Below, piece after piece: positions 7,528 through 17,900 of a stretch of DNA of 33,661 nt. Positions within the stretch are counted from its first letter, which is position 1. Each line of letters begins with the position of its first letter. The notes under the pieces are model-generated. The model ran no database searches and was not told the origin of the DNA. It saw only the letters and a list, made by a program, of their open reading frames with translations. The position numbers and the translations under genes were made by a program. Origin of the DNA: an uncultured Anaerolineales bacterium (GTDB lineage Bacteria > Chloroflexota > Anaerolineae > Anaerolineales > UBA4823); contig CALFWB010000060.1 in the NCBI GenBank assembly GCA_937928795.1, positions 1 to 33,661 on the forward strand, given 5' to 3'.

Positions 7528-8067
7528 ATGCAGACAGTCAAAATGGTGGTTACGGGACCCTTCAATGCAGGTAAAACAGAATTCATTAAGACGGTGAGTG
7601 AGATTGATGTGGTCTCGACCGAGCGTAAAATCACTAAAGAATCCGAAAAGGTGAAAGATACCACCACCGTGGCGATGGATTTTGGGCGCATCACGATTGA
7701 TGACGACCTCGTCTTATACCTGTTTGGCACGCCAGGACAGCGCCGCTTTGATTTTATGTGGGAAATTCTCTCTGAGGGGATGTTGGGGTTTATTGTCATG
7801 GTCGATAGTTGCCGGCCGGAAACCTTTCGGGAAGCGCGCAGCATCTTGGAAACTTTTCGGGCTTATGCGCCGACACCGTATGTCGTGGCGGCCAATAAGC
7901 AAGACCGCAAGGATGCCTGGGACCTGGAGGATATGCGCATTGCCCTTCGTTTAGACTCAACCGTCAAGCTGTTGCCCTGCGTAGCCACCGACAAGGAATC
8001 GGTCAAAAAAGTTTTGCTCGAGCTGCTCTACCAAATCCTCCAAGAGATGGAGGAGGGAGCGGAGTAG
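7528..8067 (+). CDS. Arf/MglA-like small GTPase
   Basis: Cytosolic switch GTPase of 179 residues. GTP-binding motifs are visible in order: P-loop GPFNAGKT (residues 10-17), TTTVAMDFG in the switch I region, FGTPGQRRF (66-74; the GTPGQ form of G3 seen in the bacterial COG2229-type family), NKQD (123-126) and a SAT-like VATD as G5. An upstream TTG in frame is less likely than the ATG at 7528, which has AGGA nine bases before it. Related GTPases work with MglB/roadblock or DUF4388 partners in polarity and signalling. The partner is probably the preceding DUF4388 protein; no separate roadblock gene is visible. No lipid-modification or membrane segment is seen. Confidence 0.88.
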   Translation: MQTVKMVVTGPFNAGKTEFIKTVSEIDVVSTERKITKESEKVKDTTTVAMDFGRITIDDDLVLYLFGTPGQRRFDFMWEILSEGMLGFIVMVDSCRPETFREARSILETFRAYAPTPYVVAANKQDRKDAWDLEDMRIALRLDSTVKLLPCVATDKESVKKVLLELLYQILQEMEEGAE

Positions 8068-8087
8068 CCGCAGGCGGAGCGGCAAGT

Positions 8088-8891
8088 GTGTCTTCCATAA
8101 CGACCGATCAAGGCATCTTACATTATGAGGTTTTTGGGCGGGGAAAGCCCGTCATTCTGTTGCATGGCTGGTTAGGCTCTTGGGGGCTATGGCAGGAAAC
8201 CATGACCGTTCTTGGACGGTCTTTCCGCACTTATGCGATGGATTTTTGGGGCTTCGGCGAATCGGGCAAAAAACGGGATACCTATCGCGTGACCGATTTT
8301 GTCAGCATGGTTGATCAGTTTATGGATCAGCTTGGCATTCAAAAAGCGCCCCTGGTCGGTCACAGTATGGGGGGGACAGTCAGCCTCATGACCGCCATTC
8401 AATTCCCCGAACGGGTGGAAAAAGTCACCGTCATCGGTTCGCCGATCGTCGGCTCTTCTTTATCGTGGTTGTTGAAATTGTTCGGACACCGTGTGATTGC
8501 GTACACGATCCACAACAACCTATGGATATTGCGTTTGGGTTTTCGCCTCCTTGCCCCATTGTATTCGCAAGATCCAAATTGGCCACAAATGATGAACCGC
8601 GATCTCTCGAAGACAACGTTCGACTCCTTTTTGATCAGCATTGCTTCCTTGCGGGAAACCGATTTGCGCCCAGACCTTCCTAAGATTCATGTGCCGGTGA
8701 TGGGGATGTATGGCGACCGCGACATTGTGGTTAACCCTAATCAATGGCAACCTCTTTTAGCCGGCGTTCCGCATGCCCGCATTGAACGCTTCCCAACCGC
8801 TGGGCATTTCATTATGCTCGATGAACCTGCTCAATTTCGCGCCCGCCTGATGGATTTTTTGGAAAATGATCCCAACCGTAGCGGCAGGTAG
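8088..8891 (+). CDS. Alpha/beta hydrolase with intact catalytic triad
   Basis: Soluble hydrolase of 267 residues in the broad esterase/epoxide-hydrolase/dehalogenase fold group. An oxyanion-hole segment LLHGWLGSW (24-32), the nucleophile elbow GHSMGG with Ser93, the acid in YGDRD (Asp211) and the base in AGHF (His239) complete the triad. A cap region (about 125-190) is rich in aromatic and basic residues. The start is a GTG with GGAG eight bases upstream. The 3' end overlaps the next gene by 26 bases. A clear paralogue at 19377-20168 shares the same N-terminus (HYEVxGRGKPV, HGWxGSW, FRTYAxDxWGFG) but lacks the serine. The substrate cannot be predicted. Confidence 0.85.
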   Translation: MSSITTDQGILHYEVFGRGKPVILLHGWLGSWGLWQETMTVLGRSFRTYAMDFWGFGESGKKRDTYRVTDFVSMVDQFMDQLGIQKAPLVGHSMGGTVSLMTAIQFPERVEKVTVIGSPIVGSSLSWLLKLFGHRVIAYTIHNNLWILRLGFRLLAPLYSQDPNWPQMMNRDLSKTTFDSFLISIASLRETDLRPDLPKIHVPVMGMYGDRDIVVNPNQWQPLLAGVPHARIERFPTAGHFIMLDEPAQFRARLMDFLENDPNRSGR

Positions 8892-9510
8892 TTCCATCCC
8901 TCAATTAAGCTGTGCCAATTTTCTTGCCCGCAGCCTTCTCTCTTCCCTGCGCGAGACTTTGGGAAATGAACTTTTTATTTCTCTTTTGAGAGAGGCTGGA
9001 TGGGCAGATGCGTGCGGTTGTTTTCCACCAGATGATCTTGAGGTGCAATATCCGCTGCAGCGGCTTGAGGGCATCTTCTCCGCCTTAGAGAGGATAGCCG
9101 GCAAAAGGGCGCAAAAGGGGGTGTTGCAACGCAGTGGGCGCGCTTGCTTTCATAACCTCCAACGCCGTTCAACCCCTCCCTTGGGCATCTTTACTGCCGA
9201 AGTGCTGACCTTACCGAAAAAGCTAAAAGTCAAGCGTTGTGGAGAAATCCTAGCCGACTACTTTCATCGCTATATGAGAATCGACTTCTTGCTTGAATCA
9301 TCCCAAGAAGCGCTGCAGTGGGGCTTTTCAATCCCTGAGCAAGATGTTCTCTTGTGCGATAGCTTAGCGAGCCTGTGGTTTGGCTTTTGGAGCGAGTTGC
9401 TCTATACTTTATCGGGAGGTAAGCCACATCTTTTGGAATTTACCCCCGCTGCCGGGGGCAGCCAACCGCTCTGGGTGATCCGCATTCCCTATCTGCCTTT
9501 TGAAGGATGA
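8866..9510 (+). CDS. V4R-like ligand-binding domain protein, unknown function
   Basis: Cytosolic protein of 214 residues. Residues about 18-150 (FLARSLLSSLRETLGNELFI, then PPDDLEVQYPLQRLEGIFSALERI, ending in a conserved-looking Cys-rich part) resemble the V4R / 4-vinyl-reductase-like small-molecule binding fold. That fold is frequent in Chloroflexota beside signalling genes. This call rests on overall pattern only. Six or more cysteines are spread through the chain, including ACGC and VKRCGE, but no clear metal site is evident. The ATG at 8866 lies inside the hydrolase gene, which suggests translational coupling. It could act as a sensor subunit for the GTPase/hydrolase operon. Confidence 0.6.
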   Translation: MIPTVAAGSSIPQLSCANFLARSLLSSLRETLGNELFISLLREAGWADACGCFPPDDLEVQYPLQRLEGIFSALERIAGKRAQKGVLQRSGRACFHNLQRRSTPPLGIFTAEVLTLPKKLKVKRCGEILADYFHRYMRIDFLLESSQEALQWGFSIPEQDVLLCDSLASLWFGFWSELLYTLSGGKPHLLEFTPAAGGSQPLWVIRIPYLPFEG

Positions 9511-9517
9511 AGTGGCT

Positions 9518-10795
9518 ATGCTGAAGATCATTGTGGAAGATCCGCGCCATGTCTATCCTTTCAACGAGCGTGCCCGTGATCTGCGGATTCAAAATAAGCC
9601 CTTATGGCTGCATCAGCGCGATGTTTTAGCTCCCTATACCCAGCAAGAACTGGTTGTGCCCTATGGCTCTCCTTTGCCACCGGTGCGCGAAGCCTGTATT
9701 GTGTATCGTGACAATTTGTTTTTCGATTCGTTTTACCTGCAGGCTTTTCTGCAACAGGCACAAAAGCGCAAGCAAGCTAGTCGGGCAGCCTTTACCCTGC
9801 AAGATACTGCCTTTCGGGAACATGCTCTTCCCCTAGCTACTTCCTATACAGTCCAGGGAGATTTATACCTGGCGGATTTGTGGTACTTTCCCAATGGCAT
9901 CGAAGCCGATATTGAGCCGCTGGTGGTCGATTTACAAGCTAAAGAGGTGGGCTATTATCATGTGCCGACCTACATGGCAAGCGAAAGCGGCGATTTGGTC
10001 TTTCAGGTGCCGCGCCGCGCCTTAATTGCCATTGATTCGTGGGTGCATATCTTTATCGCCGACGTGGTGTTTGGCGTTTTTGCCCGCGGTGTGCGCTTTG
10101 AAGACCGTTTGGCGAGCGATCCTTGGTTCAAGTTGAGTATCCTTGCCCAAGCCATGTATGAGGGCAAACAGGTGCTTGAATGCTCAAAACTAGTTCAAAT
10201 AGGTCGTAATTGTGTCATCGACCCGCGGGCTGTCATCCATGGACCGACAACAATTGGGGATAACGTAACCATCAACGCCGGAGCGATCATCGAAAACTGT
10301 ATCATTGGAGATAATGTCAACATCTCGCAGGACTGTCAGTTGATGCTCTCGGTGGTCGGCGATGGCGCCTTTTTGCCATTTCGTGCCGCTCTCTTCATGA
10401 CGACCCTGATGGATAATAGCATGGTGGCGCAAAATGCCTGTCTGCAAATGTGTGTGGTGGGCAGGAATACCTTTATCGGTGCCGGAAACACTTTTACCGA
10501 CTACAATCTTTTGCCAGCCCCAATTCGAGCGCGAGATGGAAACAATCAGTTACGCGAGGCAAACCGCCCCGTCTTGGGTGGTTGTGTCGGGCATAATTGC
10601 CGCATTGGAGCCGGAATGATCATTTTCCCTGCGCGGGCAATTGAGTCCGATGTTGTGCTCTTCGCCTCCGCCGAGAGACGCGTCATCGATCGGGATATTC
10701 GCTATGAAGATAGCGATCACCTCAAGTTGCCTTTCCATCAACTTCACCCCCGTTTGTATCCCCGTCTAGGCGAGGTGGCGATCGAGTCATGGTAA
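9518..10795 (+). CDS. Left-handed beta-helix (hexapeptide-repeat) protein
   Basis: Protein of 425 residues. Hexapeptide repeats are visible in three stretches: about residues 224-290 (IGRNCVIDPRAVIHGPTTIG, continuing with DNVTINAGAIIENCIIG), 310-330 (VVGRNTFIGAGNTF) and 356-378 (VGHNCRIGAGMIIF). This is the fold of GlmU-type acyl- and sugar-modifying enzymes and of carbonic anhydrase-like proteins. The N-terminal 200 residues do not show a nucleotidyltransferase signature (no GxGTRxxP), so it is not a complete GlmU. The preferred ATG (9518) has AAGGA ten bases upstream and lies seven bases after the previous stop. It is the last gene of the first transcription unit. Function unknown; acyltransferase or scaffold is possible. 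Confidence 0.75.
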   Translation: MLKIIVEDPRHVYPFNERARDLRIQNKPLWLHQRDVLAPYTQQELVVPYGSPLPPVREACIVYRDNLFFDSFYLQAFLQQAQKRKQASRAAFTLQDTAFREHALPLATSYTVQGDLYLADLWYFPNGIEADIEPLVVDLQAKEVGYYHVPTYMASESGDLVFQVPRRALIAIDSWVHIFIADVVFGVFARGVRFEDRLASDPWFKLSILAQAMYEGKQVLECSKLVQIGRNCVIDPRAVIHGPTTIGDNVTINAGAIIENCIIGDNVNISQDCQLMLSVVGDGAFLPFRAALFMTTLMDNSMVAQNACLQMCVVGRNTFIGAGNTFTDYNLLPAPIRARDGNNQLREANRPVLGGCVGHNCRIGAGMIIFPARAIESDVVLFASAERRVIDRDIRYEDSDHLKLPFHQLHPRLYPRLGEVAIESW

Positions 10796-10975
10796 AATCA
10801 CCAAGCTAATTAGAGTTAAGCGAGCGGAATTCTTGATGTTGAATGGTTAGGAATGGTTCTTCTTCAGAGATTGGCGTGAAAGAGCGCTCCATGCAGGGAG
10901 AAAGGAATTCTGTCCTGCTGTGCATTGTCAGGGTATTGGGGTGCTTCACAGGAAATCTCACTGAGCCAAAATGAA

Positions 10976-11004
10976 TTGTCAGACTGCTAAAAATGGCGTA
11001 AGAT
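10976..11004 (+). promoter_or_regulatory. Promoter of the receiver/kinase operon
   Basis: TTGTCA (10976-10981) and TAAGAT (10999-11004) are separated by 17 bases, 52 bases before the start codon. It is the best match in the 261-base gap between the two transcription units, which otherwise shows no gene. Confidence 0.55.
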
Positions 11005-11056
11005 TAAGCGACAAAGACTTCAATCTTTTCTCGATCTGGCAGATTGGGAGGCCGAA

Positions 11057-11950
11057 ATGAGTAAGGGACATCTACTAATCGTCGAAGATGATGATGATAT
11101 AGCAACGATGCTGCAGATTTTCTTTACTTCGCAGGATTATAAAGTCGAAATAGCCAGTCGCGGCAGCGAGGCATTGGAAAAAACTCGAAAGAGTTTACCC
11201 CATTTGATCATCTTGGACATTATGTTGCCCGATTTTGATGGCTTTGAGGTCTGCCGTATCTTGCGGACAAACACTCGCACCAGCCACGTTCCGATTATTT
11301 TCTTAACCCAAAAGGACGAGCGCAGCGATAAGCTGCAGGGGCTAGAACTTGGCGCCGATGACTACATTACCAAACCGTTTGACATTGAGGAATTAAAGTT
11401 GCGCGTCCAGCGGACAATCGTCCGCGCAGAACAACAAAGCCTCACTGACCCTCGGTCGGGGCTGCCTTCGGGACGCTTGATCGAAGAACAATTGCGGCGC
11501 ATTATTCAAAGCGATGGTTGGGCATTGTTGGATCTACGCATCAATTCGTTTAGCTCGTTTACCGAAGCTTATGGATTTGTGGCGGGCGATGATGTGCTGC
11601 GCTTTACGGCGATGTTGCTCAATGAGGTTGTCGACCAATTGGGCACCGAGCAAGATTTCATCGGTCATGTGGGAGGCAGCAATTTTGTCCTGATTACCAC
11701 CCAAGATCGGGCAGAGACAATTCGAAAGACGCTCAAGGACAGATTTGCTCAAGAAGTGCTTACTCATTATAACTTCATTGACCGCGAGCAGGGGTATTTG
11801 TTGCTCACCGACGACAGCGGCCGAACGGTAAAAGCGCCCCTGATGACCCTTGCCGTGGGATTAGTTTCGCCCAAAGAGCATACTTTCACCGATATTCGCG
11901 AGATTACGGAGTTGGCCGCTGAAGCTCGCCGCGTCGATTCGCAGAGCTGA
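11057..11950 (+). CDS. Response regulator with degenerate GGDEF domain
   Basis: Receiver protein of 297 residues. The REC domain (residues about 4-122) has the acidic pair in VEDDDD, the phospho-acceptor Asp54 (IILDIMLPDFDG), Thr84 (FLTQKD) and Lys106 (YITKPF). The second domain (about 128-290) starts like a diguanylate cyclase (LTDPRSGLPSGRLIEEQLRR), but its active-site loop reads GGSNF at 206-210 instead of GGDEF/GGEEF. The residues needed for metal binding and catalysis are missing. It is therefore unlikely to make c-di-GMP and may bind nucleotide or serve as a docking module. A GGGAGG site precedes the ATG. The giant kinase gene follows after 10 bases, so it is a likely phosphorylation target. 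Confidence 0.88.
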   Translation: MSKGHLLIVEDDDDIATMLQIFFTSQDYKVEIASRGSEALEKTRKSLPHLIILDIMLPDFDGFEVCRILRTNTRTSHVPIIFLTQKDERSDKLQGLELGADDYITKPFDIEELKLRVQRTIVRAEQQSLTDPRSGLPSGRLIEEQLRRIIQSDGWALLDLRINSFSSFTEAYGFVAGDDVLRFTAMLLNEVVDQLGTEQDFIGHVGGSNFVLITTQDRAETIRKTLKDRFAQEVLTHYNFIDREQGYLLLTDDSGRTVKAPLMTLAVGLVSPKEHTFTDIREITELAAEARRVDSQS

Positions 11951-11960
11951 GCGGAGACTT

Positions 11961-14900
11961 ATGGGGCATTCCGTTACCCTGGTCGGTTGGATCGGTTTTC
12001 TTCTCGGCGTCGTTTTGACGCTCGGCGCAATTTGGTTGGTGACAAGAGCTTTTAGTCGCAAAAACCAATCCCTCCCATCTGCGTTACCCCTCACCCTCGA
12101 TTTGGTGACCCATTCTGAAGCAATTTTACTGATCTCGCGTGGCGGTAAGATCGAATATCTCAATCAAGCAGCTCGAGAGCTCTTTCGTTTAGGAGAGAGC
12201 CGGCCGAATTTGGAAGGTTTAGCCCGCCGTGTGACCCCTTCTGATTCTTTCCTTAGCCTTTGCGCTGCAGAAGGACGGACGCGTTTCACCATTGACGGTC
12301 GGTTGATCGATGGCATTTCTTTTCGCATTCCCTACCCCTCGGGTTGGGCGACCTTGGTTTCTCTCCATCGTTCCCAACTCATTTCCGCTGAGGGACAAAG
12401 CCTATCAACCTCACGGGGGGCTCCTCAGGGACTAGGCGCGTTTGTTGAGGTCATCCAAACGATGACCGCGGTTCAGGATGTAGCCACTACGTTGCTGACC
12501 ATTTTACAAAGCATTGGGCGAATTATTCCCTTCGATACCTCGCTCATTGCTCTTTGGGATCAAGATCAGCAAGTGCTGCTCCCTTATTACTGGAAAACCC
12601 AAGGTAACCGCTTTGCCCTAGAACAAGGGTCGCCGATTTCGGCAGTCGATCGCCTGCGCAATTCTTCGCTTTTGTTCAAACGGGAAGCAACCCTGTGGAG
12701 CGGCCCTCAGTTCGATGAACTACAGGTGTTCTTCCCAACGGCTCAGGACGTGGAGGCTTTTCATTCCTTTTTGAGTGTGCCATTATGGGCAGGCAATGAT
12801 TACCGCGGGGTATTGATCTTGGCTTCCCTAATGGTTGAGGCGTACTCCGAAGAAGACCTCGAAACCGCTAAGTGGATTGCCGATGTTGCCGGCAACGCCT
12901 TGCGCAATGCCCAACTTTACGAGAATCAACAGAAACGGTTGATCGAGTTAACCAGCTTGGTGCAGCTTTCGCAAGCGGTGAATGCGCTGAGCGAACCTCA
13001 GGAACTATTTAGCCATTTGGTGGAAAGTTTTGCCCCGTTGTTAGATGTGCGGGTGTTGGGTTTTTTGCTATACGATGAGAACCGTCACATTCTTGAAGCT
13101 CAATCTCCCTTTCTGGGCGTCCCCCCAAACGCTTTAGAGTTTGCGCGGTACTCCATTCGACCGGGCAGCGAAGCTGAACAATGGATTGGCCGTCGAGAGG
13201 TTTACGTTTCGAGCGATGCACCTAAAGATCGGGAGTTAGCCCTCCTAGAACTCAACCACTTTGCTCAAGCGCTCGGCATCCGTCATCTAGCCCTTCAGCC
13301 GCTGTTGTTAGGCGGACGTTTTTTGGGCTTTTTGCTTGCGGCTGAGAAAAACAGCGCAGAACCTTTTCAGGCAGATGACCTGCGGATTTTATCGCTCATG
13401 GCGGTTCAAACCGCTTCGCTGGTGGACAATGTCAACTTAATGCAGCAAGCGCGCCGGCGTGCCCTTGTTGCAGAAGCTTTGCGCCGCATTACCAATTTGA
13501 CCAGTTCTGCGGCAAACCTGGACGAAATTATCCAGTACTCCGTACTCGATATCGCCCGTTTGTTGGGTTGTGATGTCTCGGCTTTGTTCTTGTTCGATGA
13601 AGCAAAAGGAGAATTGGTGCTCCATCAAGCTTCAACTTACGGCATTGATCCCCAGATCGCAGCCCTCATGAAGCGCATTTCGGTTGAAAACCCGCGCTTT
13701 CAAAGCACGGTCACGGCTCGCCGAACCCCGCTGTTGAGCGGCAATAGCCTAGAAGATCCTATCGTTCTAGCGGTTTACAACGAATGGGTAGGACCGTTGC
13801 AGTTGGACTCGATTCTGGCTGTACCATTAGTGGTGCGCGAGCAAAGCTTGGGGGAATGGATGTTCGGCAGCCATAAACCCGACTTCTTCACGCAAGTGGA
13901 TTTACAAACGGTTTCCACTGCGGCCGGGCAGTTGGCCGGCGCCATTGAGCGGGCAGAGCTTTATTCTCAAACCGATGAAAGTTTGCGCCGGCGGGTGAAT
14001 CAGTTGGTGGCTTTGACTCGCATCAGTCGCGAATTAAATAGCACACAAGACCTCGATTATCTGATTGAGCGCGTTTACGATGAAGCCTTGAGCACAACTG
14101 CTGCCGATTGTGGCACCATTCTACTCTTTGCCTTTGGTGAACCGATTCATCCTTTTTCTTCCGATCCACGCGTAATTTTCTATCTGGGAGAAGCTCCATC
14201 GCCGCAGTTGCGTCCTGAAGAACGGTGGGTGCTTCAAAATGGCGAAAGTTTTTTGGTCGGAGACTATCAAAATCTCCAAGCAGATGTCCTGCCTTTGAGT
14301 GGCTTATCTGCGGAAGGAAACGTGCCGCTGGAGCCGCCACATGCCGATATCCGCTCGGCGATGATTGTGCCGATCGCCTATCAGGATCAAGTGGTGGGGT
14401 TGATTCATCTCCATTCTACTCAGCCCCATGCTTTTGACCAAACCGCCCGAGAAATTGCCGAGTCTTTGGCCATTCAAGCCGCCATTGCGATTGGGAATGC
14501 TCAGCGCTATCAAGATGAAGTGCGCCGCCGCGAGATGCTCACCCAGCGGGTAGATACGTTGGCGAAGCTCTTTGAAGTCGCCCAATCTGTCCAATTAGAT
14601 TTGCCACTTGAAAAGGGTCTTGAGAACATCGCCTATGCTTTGCGCTCCATCACGCCATTTCAAGCGATCAAAATCTACGTTACAAATTCGGATGGCATCC
14701 TTCTAAGTCCCATTGCTTCTATTGGTTTGGATGAGAGCGAACGAGAGGTTTTTGAGAAAAGCCCGGTTGCTTGGGTGGAGCTGCAAGGGTTACTGGAGGA
14801 TGCTTTTCGGCTTGGAAAAGCCTACTTTATTCCTGTTGAGTGTCAAGCCGAAGCGGAAGGGGCTTATTTCCCCAAACTAGTCCCTTGCGACGAACAAGGG

Positions 14901-17900
14901 AGCAACCCAACCCAATATTTTTCTTGGCAGGCAGGCGATTTGTTTGTGCTTCCTCTATACAGCTCAAGAGGGCAGGTCCTGGGGGCAATCCAGATGGACA
15001 AACCGCGCGACAATCTGCGCCCTGACCACTCGATTTTGAATTCCTTGGAGGTCATTGCGGTTCAGGCAGCCCTGATCATCGAAAGTCATAGCCGTGTTGA
15101 CCAACTTCAAAAGAAGATCGCTGAACTCAATGACGAGTTAGAGCAAGCTCGTCAGATGGGATTGGCTTTACGCACACACCTGATGGAACAGGTGGAAAAC
15201 GAACTGAGGCAAGATAGCCAGGTCGAACGGTATCGTATCTTGGGCAAGCGCATTCATGCTCTGCTTAAGGTCAGCAGTGAAATGCTTGAATATACCGATC
15301 GACGAGAATTGCTGCGGATGGTTGGGAGAGCTTTCATTGAGAAGTTAGAGTACCAAAGTGTCCTCCTCGCTGAACCCGGTTCGGGCGGAGTAAAGCTGAT
15401 CGATGTCTTGGGGGATGTCGAGGATGGCGTTGCTATCGAACCTTTGCTTGGCCAGCGCAACCCGCTCTTGGCTTGTTTGCGCAATCGTCAGGCTGAGATA
15501 GTGGCTTCTCTGGTCGAAGAAGGGCGCTGGCAAGATTCGCCTTTGCTCGATGCGCTCGAAGCGAAGGGATTTGTCTGTTTGCCGATTTTGCCGCAGAATG
15601 CCCCTGAGGCGGCGCTCTTAGCTGTCTCGCGAAAACCGCTCTTGCCCTTTTTGAGCGAAGACCTCCAGATGTTTAACCTGTTCTTGCGACAAGTTGGGTT
15701 GGTGCTCCAGCATATCAACCTCATGGAGGAGATTGAGCGCCGTTTTCAGGAGGTCAATTTCTTGTTGGATTTCAGCCGTCGCTTGAGCAGTCTGGAACCA
15801 ACCCATATCGTTGAAACCCTCTTGCAATCGCTGCTTCATCAGTTGCCCATGGCAGAAGCCGGGCTGATTGCTCTGTGGGATGCTCAGCAAGAAATGCTGA
15901 TTCCACAAGCAGTGCTGGGTTATTCCGATAACGATGCCATTCGGAGCATTCGGTATGCCGCTGGCACTTCCTTGATCGGGAAAGCGTTCCTTCGCGGAGA
16001 GCCGCTCGTTATCCCAGACTTGGATTTTGCCCAACATTATCAGCTCTCGGTCAACGATTTGGCAGCTTATCGCAAGGGCACCAACGGCCGCCTCCCCATT
16101 TCCTGTCTGGTGATGCCCTTGAAGGGCTCAGCGCAAATGGCTTCCATTGGCGTTTTGGTGTTGGATAATTTCCGCTTCCCCTCCGCCTTTGGAAGTGAAA
16201 ATGTGGCCTTGGCGGCTTCGTTGTGTCAACAAGCTGCCCTGTATTTGGAGAACTCGCGTTTGTTCCAAGCTTCCCAGCAGAGAGCCGCCCAGCTTCAGGC
16301 TCTCACCAATGTCTCTGCCTCTATCACTGCCAAGTTAGAGCCGGGTGACTTGATCGCTGCGCTGTTGGATGAGCTGCATGCCATTGTGCCGTATGACACC
16401 GGCACGTTATGGTTGAGAGAAGGAGAGCAGGTGGTCGTAGCCGATGCCCGCGGCTTTGCCGATCAGGAGCAACGGGTTGGCTTGGCGGTTGCCATCGAGG
16501 ATAGCCAATTGCTGGCAGAGATGATCGAGACGGCGCAGCCTATTTCGGTGTCAAACACGTTGCTCGACCCCCGTTTCCCCAGATTGGGGGAACAATCCCC
16601 CACTTCTTGGCTGGGTTTACCTTTAGCCGTAGGAGGGAAGGTTTTGGGAGTGATCGCGCTGGAGAAGCAGGGGATCGGCTTTTTTAACGAAGAAACGGTC
16701 CAAATTGCAGCCGCTTTTGCGTCTCAAGCCGCAGTCTCTTTGGAAAACGCGCGTCTCTACCAAGAGAGCCTTTCCCGTGCAGTCGAGTTGACCGAACAAA
16801 CCCAGCGGCTAGCGATGTTAAACCGGCTGTCGCAAGACCTCAGCCAAACGCTCGACCCGCTGCAAATTATCCACCGAACTATTGAAGAAGTCCTGCAAGT
16901 TACCTCAGCAAGCGGGGTCATGGCTGTCTTGTTGGATTCATCCGATTTGCCCATTATGGTTGCCGAACAACCGACCTATGAGGATCATTATCCCTTGCCC
17001 GTTGCTCCTGTTCCCTTGTTTGATCGGTTGCGGGAAAGTTTAGGGCTCTTCTTTACTGAGGATGTAAGCCAAGAAGATGAGCTGAGCGCTTTGCAAGAGC
17101 TTTTTACCTTGCGCCATATCCACTCCCTGCTCGCTTTGCCTTTAGCTACTGCCGAAACGTTGCATGGCGTGATTTTGATCTATTCACAAACTGCCGGGCG
17201 GATTGCTCCTGAAAAGGTGGAGTTGGCGCGCACCGTGATTAACCAAGCGGCAGTGGCTTTGCAGAACGCCCGTCTTTACGCCGAGACGCGGCGCCTGACC
17301 GAAGAGCTGGAAAAACGCGTCCAAGAACGTACCTTGCAACTGGCTTCCGAGCATCAGCGCACGCAAATTTTGCTGCGCATCGCCACCGAATTGACCGCCA
17401 GCCTTGATTTGGAACATGTGATTAACCAAGTGTTGCCAGTCTTAAACGAGTTGGTAGGTGCCGAACAAGTTTCTGTCATGGTCGTGCGCTCCGACTCTCC
17501 GTGGCTGTACCATCTGGCTTCTTTAGGCTACGCGGCGGCGCCTCCCTTTGGTGGAAAGCTCTCGCCCTTCAAGGTCAATGAAGGTTTAGCTGGTTGGGTG
17601 ATTAAGCACCGCCAGCCAGCCCTGATTCCAGATGTGCGCGAGGACCCGCGCTGGGTTCAAGTGTCTAACCAGCTAGGCGAACATCGCAGCGCCATTGCCG
17701 TACCGATGATGGTGGGCGAGGAAGCTTTAGGAGCCTTGCTGTTCTTCCATCGCCAGCCGCATCATTTCACCTCCGATCAATTGGATCTGGTCCTGGCGGC
17801 CGCAAATCAGATGGCCATTGCGGTAAACAATGCTGAATTGTACCGCTTGATCCGCGACCAAGCAGAAGACCTTGGGGTGATGCTGCGCAATCAGCAAATT

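Noticed and set aside
7479-7844. Minus-strand open frame of 121 codons over the GTPase gene
   Set aside because: The plus strand encodes all GTP-binding motifs of the GTPase; the antisense frame has no motif.
13009-13221. Minus-strand frames inside the giant kinase gene, and others like it throughout the window
   Set aside because: They are shadows of a long conserved plus-strand gene and lack starts with ribosome-binding sites and recognisable domains.
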